From Cystobasidium ongulense (Eukaryota; Basidiomycota; Cystobasidiomycetes; Cystobasidiales; Cystobasidiaceae), in contig BQUP01000006.1 of assembly GCA_022835595.1 (NCBI GenBank), positions 1,446,293 to 1,510,292 on the forward strand: a DNA stretch of 64,000 nucleotides, in the 5' to 3' direction. A program made the translations under genes and the position numbers. The notes below the pieces were generated by a model, which was not told the origin of the DNA, made no database searches, and saw only the letters and a program-made list of their open reading frames with translations. Of the stretch, positions 60,879 through 64,000 are shown piece after piece. How positions within the stretch are numbered: position 1 is the first letter of the stretch; each line of letters opens with the position of its first letter.

Positions 60879-61122
60879 TTAGAGTATGTCGTGCCTCTTA
60901 TAGTTGGTACGCAGGTGAAAGATGGACGGTATCACTTGTGCGACTCGGAGGCTGCGCAGAGAGCGTGGAACGCGGGGACCTCCGCTTGTCAGACAGTCGC
61001 CTACGCCGGCTCGTAGAAAACGGCTTCTGTATCTCGGAAATATCAACGTGGAAAAGCAGTTATGGTTCTGAACGTAAGACTTGAGAAGTTGCAGCAAATA
61101 AGCACGCCTGTTAAGATAAGTA
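60879..61122. other. Upstream region of copy A
   Basis: Resembles the region upstream of copy B (62700-62930): both hold GATGGACGGTAT followed by CACTTGTGC or TACTTGTAC, and a GCTGCGCA. So the duplication included the promoter. Confidence 0.6.
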
Positions 61123-61645
61123 CGAGCTAGCTGATAATACACGAGGAAAAGTGATAGCGGGACAGTGCAGGTTTATCTAAAAAAAAACGGAACATAAGAG
61201 ACAGTGTAGTTGAGCGGACGCGCTTCCTGGCGTACAAACTTCCAAGAAGCGCGCATCTTAAAGAAAGAAAGTTTCAAGCGATGAGGATTGCAGACAATTG
61301 GGTTCTCCGGACTCGTCCCCTTTCCCTGCCAGTCTCTCACCTTCGATTTATCTGTTTACCTTACCTTTCCCTTCTTGTCGCTTGATACAGAGAGCGCACC
61401 TAACAGAAAGAATTGAAGTACTGAGGGGCCAGAAACAACGACTGTCGGGATGGCAATCGACTCAGTTTCGACGGTTCTCGTCTGCATAAATACCGCTTCA
61501 CTCACTCGCAGCTCCTCTGTGGTTGTTATGGAAGATGCAACAACCGGTGAAACATATCAGCCTCTTCGAATCCATCGAATATGGGCAGTTCTACTCACAC
61601 AAGCTGCACCACTGCGCCTGTAGCAGCTCGTTTCTTTGGTAAGTT
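61123..61645. repeat. Direct repeat, copy 2 (3' part of duplicated unit)
   Basis: Partner of 59260-59780. Includes the last exon and downstream region of membrane gene B. This non-coding tail is much better conserved between the copies than the coding exons are. Confidence 0.88.
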
Positions 61646-62695
61646 TCGCTTAGCTTTTCCCTCCAATCAATGATAAGTAGGCGCCAGTACTCACACCATA
61701 ATGTTTGCTTTGTTTAGGATGCTGCACGAAAGATACAGAACCGGCAAAGCTTCAGCGCTCAATACAACACGCTTCCAGACAATTTCTGCCTGTTTCGGCT
61801 TAAAGGCCTTACCTTTAGCATATGCCAGAACAACGTACCAGCGGCACCCGACGCGGCCCCCAATGCCGGCCCTGGTATTAAGAATGACAGCGTCAACTCT
61901 GAGGCAGACGAAAGCGTTCATGCGCGCATGCTTAGCACTTACATAGGATCGTCCTTGAAATGCAGCCAGCCATGAGGACGTCCCGGTTGGGGCCATGTGT
62001 TGCTGTCGCCACGTTGCCCGACCCCGCGTCCTCCGACTGGTTAGTAGGAATGGTATTCGTTGCATCTCTAGAGCTGTACGTGTCGTTGAGCTGGCTTTGA
62101 CGCCGTAGGATCAGATCAATCATAATCAGGAGAAGTCCTAGTACTAAACCTCCGATACAACCAATGAACTACCTCCCACGCGTTAGTCAAAGGCCATGTG
62201 AGCTTCAGCGCACTCAAACTCACAACAATAGCTTCGTTGTTTTTGTGTGTCTTGAAGTCACTCATCTTAAAATTGGCCTGTTTCAGTACAAAGCTTCCCA
62301 CGAGCTCGAAGAGCTAGAATTGGTGTCAGTATCTTCGAAAACTGCTTTCTGTCGGCCTACGGCTCTCCAGGTGCAGCTACCCATCGCCATAGCACCAACA
62401 ATGAGTGGTAGCTCACCAAGCCAAGATCGACCGCTAGAGCAAATCGAAGCATGATCCACATGACATACACCAGCGACGGGACCCTGGTGCCCTGGTTCTC
62501 AGTGTTAATTGAGTTACTCTTTTCATATATAGGGTTGTGCTTTTCGTCGAACATGGGTTCGTTCGTGGTGGGGTCGAGTTTTTGTTTACCTTTTTTCTCA
62601 CTGAGATTTGTGGACGTCTTGCTGTCGCCTCCGGACATTGCTTGAGAAAGAAGCGCAAGCGTCTGGCTGAACGCAAATGGGCCGTAACCACTCAT
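61595..62695 (-). CDS. Multi-span membrane protein, tandem copy B
   Basis: Exons include 62417-62695, one near 62250-62330, one near 61950-62165, and 61595-61633. Same plan as copy A: MSGYGPFAFSQTLALLSQAM, a hydrophilic linker that differs fully from copy A, membrane segment VYVMWIMLRFALAVDLGL, LFELVGSFVLKQANFK, membrane segment CIGGLVLGLLLIMIDLIL, and a loop starting RRQSQLNDTY. Trouble begins at the fourth exon. The conserved GPALGAASGAAGTLFW is present near 61845, but joining it from the same donor as copy A gives an in-frame TAG at the junction, and the nearest other acceptor shifts the frame. Copy B may end early, use a different splice, or be decaying at its C terminus. Confidence 0.6.
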
Positions 62696-63241
62696 TGAGA
62701 CTGTAATGTGCTTTTATAAGTTGGTACGGAGTCAAGAGAGGTGGATGCAGACTCAGCACCAAGTATTTCAACCTGACTGATGGACGGTATTACTTGTACA
62801 ACTCGAAGGCTGCGCATGCAGAGTCAAACGCGGAAACGTCCGGCCGTCGAACAGTCGGTCACGCAAGCTGGTACGACAGGTTTCCTGATTCACGGCATTG
62901 GATGTCTTGATGTCGGACAGTCAGTCAGCTTCATCCCCCCTGGAAACTGATGCTGATGCTAGCGCCGAGCATCAGCTTGTGCTTATATAGGACTGATACA
63001 GGAACGGTTACTAAGCGCTGCATCTGCACCCCAAGGTCCTGATGAAACTAGGTGTAAGATTTTGACTGTGAAGGGCGCGTGTAAACATGCTGCAGATTTG
63101 TGGAAAAGGTGACGGAGAAACGCCAAGACGCGAGATCATGCCGACATCGAAGAGATAATCTTTCTGATATAACAGGTGCATCTCAAGACTCACGCATGCT
63201 ACGCTGTCATATTGCTATTACAGTCTTCGCTCTGCCAGTTC
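62696..63241. other. Intergenic, upstream of copy B and tRNA
   Basis: Copy B promoter, partly homologous to 60879-61122, and the tRNA 5' flank. No protein gene seen. Confidence 0.5.
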
Positions 63242-63387
63242 GGGGGAATAGCTCAGCGGTAGAGGTTAGTTAATCCACCCTGCATCTCAATCAAACTCAT
63301 CCTAATAAACCTCCCGTCTACAGCAGTCGACTGCAGTCATTCGTGCATGTCATCGACAGGTCTTCGGTTCAATCCCGGATTCTCCCT
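63242..63387 (+). tRNA. tRNA-Cys(GCA) with two introns
   Basis: Acceptor GGGGGAA (63242-63248) pairs with TTCTCCC (63380-63386, one G-T pair); U73 at 63387 is the cytosolic Cys identity base; a T tract follows as terminator. D-stem GCTC (63251-63254) pairs with GAG (63262-63264) plus C at 63324. Anticodon stem GTCGA (63326-63330) pairs with TCGAC (63353-63357); anticodon GCA at 63333-63335. T-arm TTCGG / TTCAATC / CCGGA at 63363-63379 gives the B box. Intron 1, 63265-63323, splits the D-stem and looks spliceosomal. Intron 2, 63337-63351, is the usual tRNA intron one base after the anticodon, and its TGC can pair with the anticodon. With both removed, 72 nt fold perfectly. Confidence 0.9.
63265..63323 (+). 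other. Spliceosomal-type intron inside tRNA D-stem
   Basis: 59 bases, starts GTTAGT, holds CCTAATAAAC (CTAAT branch-site consensus) about 20 bases before the end, then CCTCCCGTCT and ACAG. The borders can slide by up to two bases because AG flanks both sides, but only this register gives GT...AG. The same 5' splice site, GTTAGT, is used in SUMO paralogue 2 in this window. Confidence 0.75.
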
Positions 63388-63537
63388 TTTTTCCCTTTTT
63401 TGTTGGATGTCTTTCACCTCTTTCTTTATTTTTCGACCCACTTGCAGCCTCCCAGTCAAGTCAGAGCTCTTTTTGCTCAGAGTCGATCCTGTCATAACGG
63501 TCTATGCTACACTGCACTTCAGGAACGCGTTTCACAC

Positions 63538-64000
63538 TTAGAGCTTCCCCTCCACACCTTCAGTAATGTCAGCAATTTGCGACGAGCCTTTGTACGGCGG
63601 CGGATCCAGCTTGTACTTGTCAACAATGCCGCTATATGCACACAAGTTGACTTAGATCTTTCGAACAAGGGAGAAAATTGCGACTTACGGTGGTACGAAT
63701 CTTCCACCCAGGTAGTGTCTACCTTTGAAACCTTGGACGCCAGCTTTTGGCGCGGTCAGAGAGATGAGAACTTCTGCGAAAGCAAGCGACACGGCTCAGC
63801 TCATCCCACTTTCATCACTACCCTTCGACATACCCGGCGTGAAATATTTGCCTTCTGGATCTCCTTTCTCTACATTCCATGCCGAGGGTATATCCACAGA
63901 AAGAGTCGGTTTCTTGGTCTTTTTGAGCGCTTGTATAACCACGTCAAACGGAGGCCTAGGCTCTCCTTCGAAAGAGAAACCAAATATCGCATCCATGACT
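63538..64000 (-). CDS. NAD(P)H-hydrate epimerase, C-terminal part (5' end outside window)
   Basis: The enzyme (NAXE/Nnr1, YjeF_N domain) epimerises R-NAD(P)HX to the S form for repair by the dehydratase. Visible from the window edge: DAIFGFSFEGEPRPPFD, KKTKKPTLSVDIPSAWNVE, then across an intron EVLISLTAPKAGVQGFKG and RHYLGGRFVPP. The last exon gives GIVDKYKLDPPPYKG and ends GVEGKL with the stop at 63538-63540. All joins are GT-AG and in phase. The usual DIPSGWDVE motif reads DIPSAWNVE here, a conservative but notable change beside the K+/substrate site. The N-terminal Rossmann part (GxGNNGGDG) lies beyond base 64000. Confidence 0.88.

Noticed and set aside
61298-61489. Small open frame conserved in both tail repeats (also 59346-59552)
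   Set aside because: The frame is not kept in the same register or length between the copies (an indel shifts it), so conservation is not at the protein level.
1-64000. Search by eye for mobile elements, CRISPR arrays and toxin systems
   Set aside because: No terminal repeats with transposase, reverse transcriptase or integrase motifs, and no regularly spaced repeats were seen. The only sizeable repeat is the tandem duplication at 59260-62930.

Overview
The window is nuclear DNA of a fungus, most likely a basidiomycete. Genes are split by many short GT-AG introns (mostly about 55-115 bases), exons can be as short as 13-17 bases, and intergenic gaps are small. The gene set is fungal: WOPR regulator, MRS2, TOM70, ferric reductase, PROPPIN, 14-3-3, SUMO, HPM1. 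I cannot name the subphylum. No LTR element, DNA transposon, LINE, rRNA or CRISPR array was recognised. Exon joins below were worked out by eye from splice signals, reading phase and protein family knowledge.

Layout. 1-4973: the 3' part of a Fringe-like glycosyltransferase (+), a uridine/inosine nucleosidase (-) and a four-helix membrane protein (-). 5724-17839: a nine-exon ferric reductase (-), TAF11 (-) diverging from a small RGG protein (+), an unresolved stretch, and a 1319-residue protein with a SABATH-like methyltransferase domain (+). 18161-28567: DcpS/DCS1 (-), a PROPPIN (-), and two large disordered proteins of unknown function (+). 29184-36621: two neighbouring (-) genes that share a FAR1-like zinc domain, one joined to a PHD finger; a small poly-cysteine protein (+), signal peptidase subunit SPC1 (-) and histidine methyltransferase HPM1 (+). 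37057-41521: UBLCP1 phosphatase (-) and 14-3-3 (-). 42383-45561: three tandem copies of an unrecognised single-pass membrane protein family (-). 46058-55929: MRS2 (-), a WOPR regulator with a long upstream region (-), TOM70 (+). 56479-59171: two SUMO genes head to head, then a 120-residue HDEL protein (+). 59731-62695: a tandem pair of multi-span membrane proteins (-) inside a direct duplication of about 1.86 kb. 63242-64000: a tRNA-Cys gene (+) and the 3' part of NAD(P)HX epimerase (-).

The most unusual feature is the tRNA-Cys(GCA) gene at 63242-63387. Besides a normal 15-base intron after position 37, its D-stem is interrupted by 59 bases that look like a spliceosomal intron: GTTAGT start, CTAAT branch site, pyrimidine-rich tract, ACAG end. 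Removing both insertions gives a clean 72-nt cloverleaf with U73. Other points of note are three GC-AG introns, three micro-exons, the SUMO pair, the FAR1-like gene pair and the two tandem membrane-protein families. The genes are mostly housekeeping and do not form one pathway or operon.
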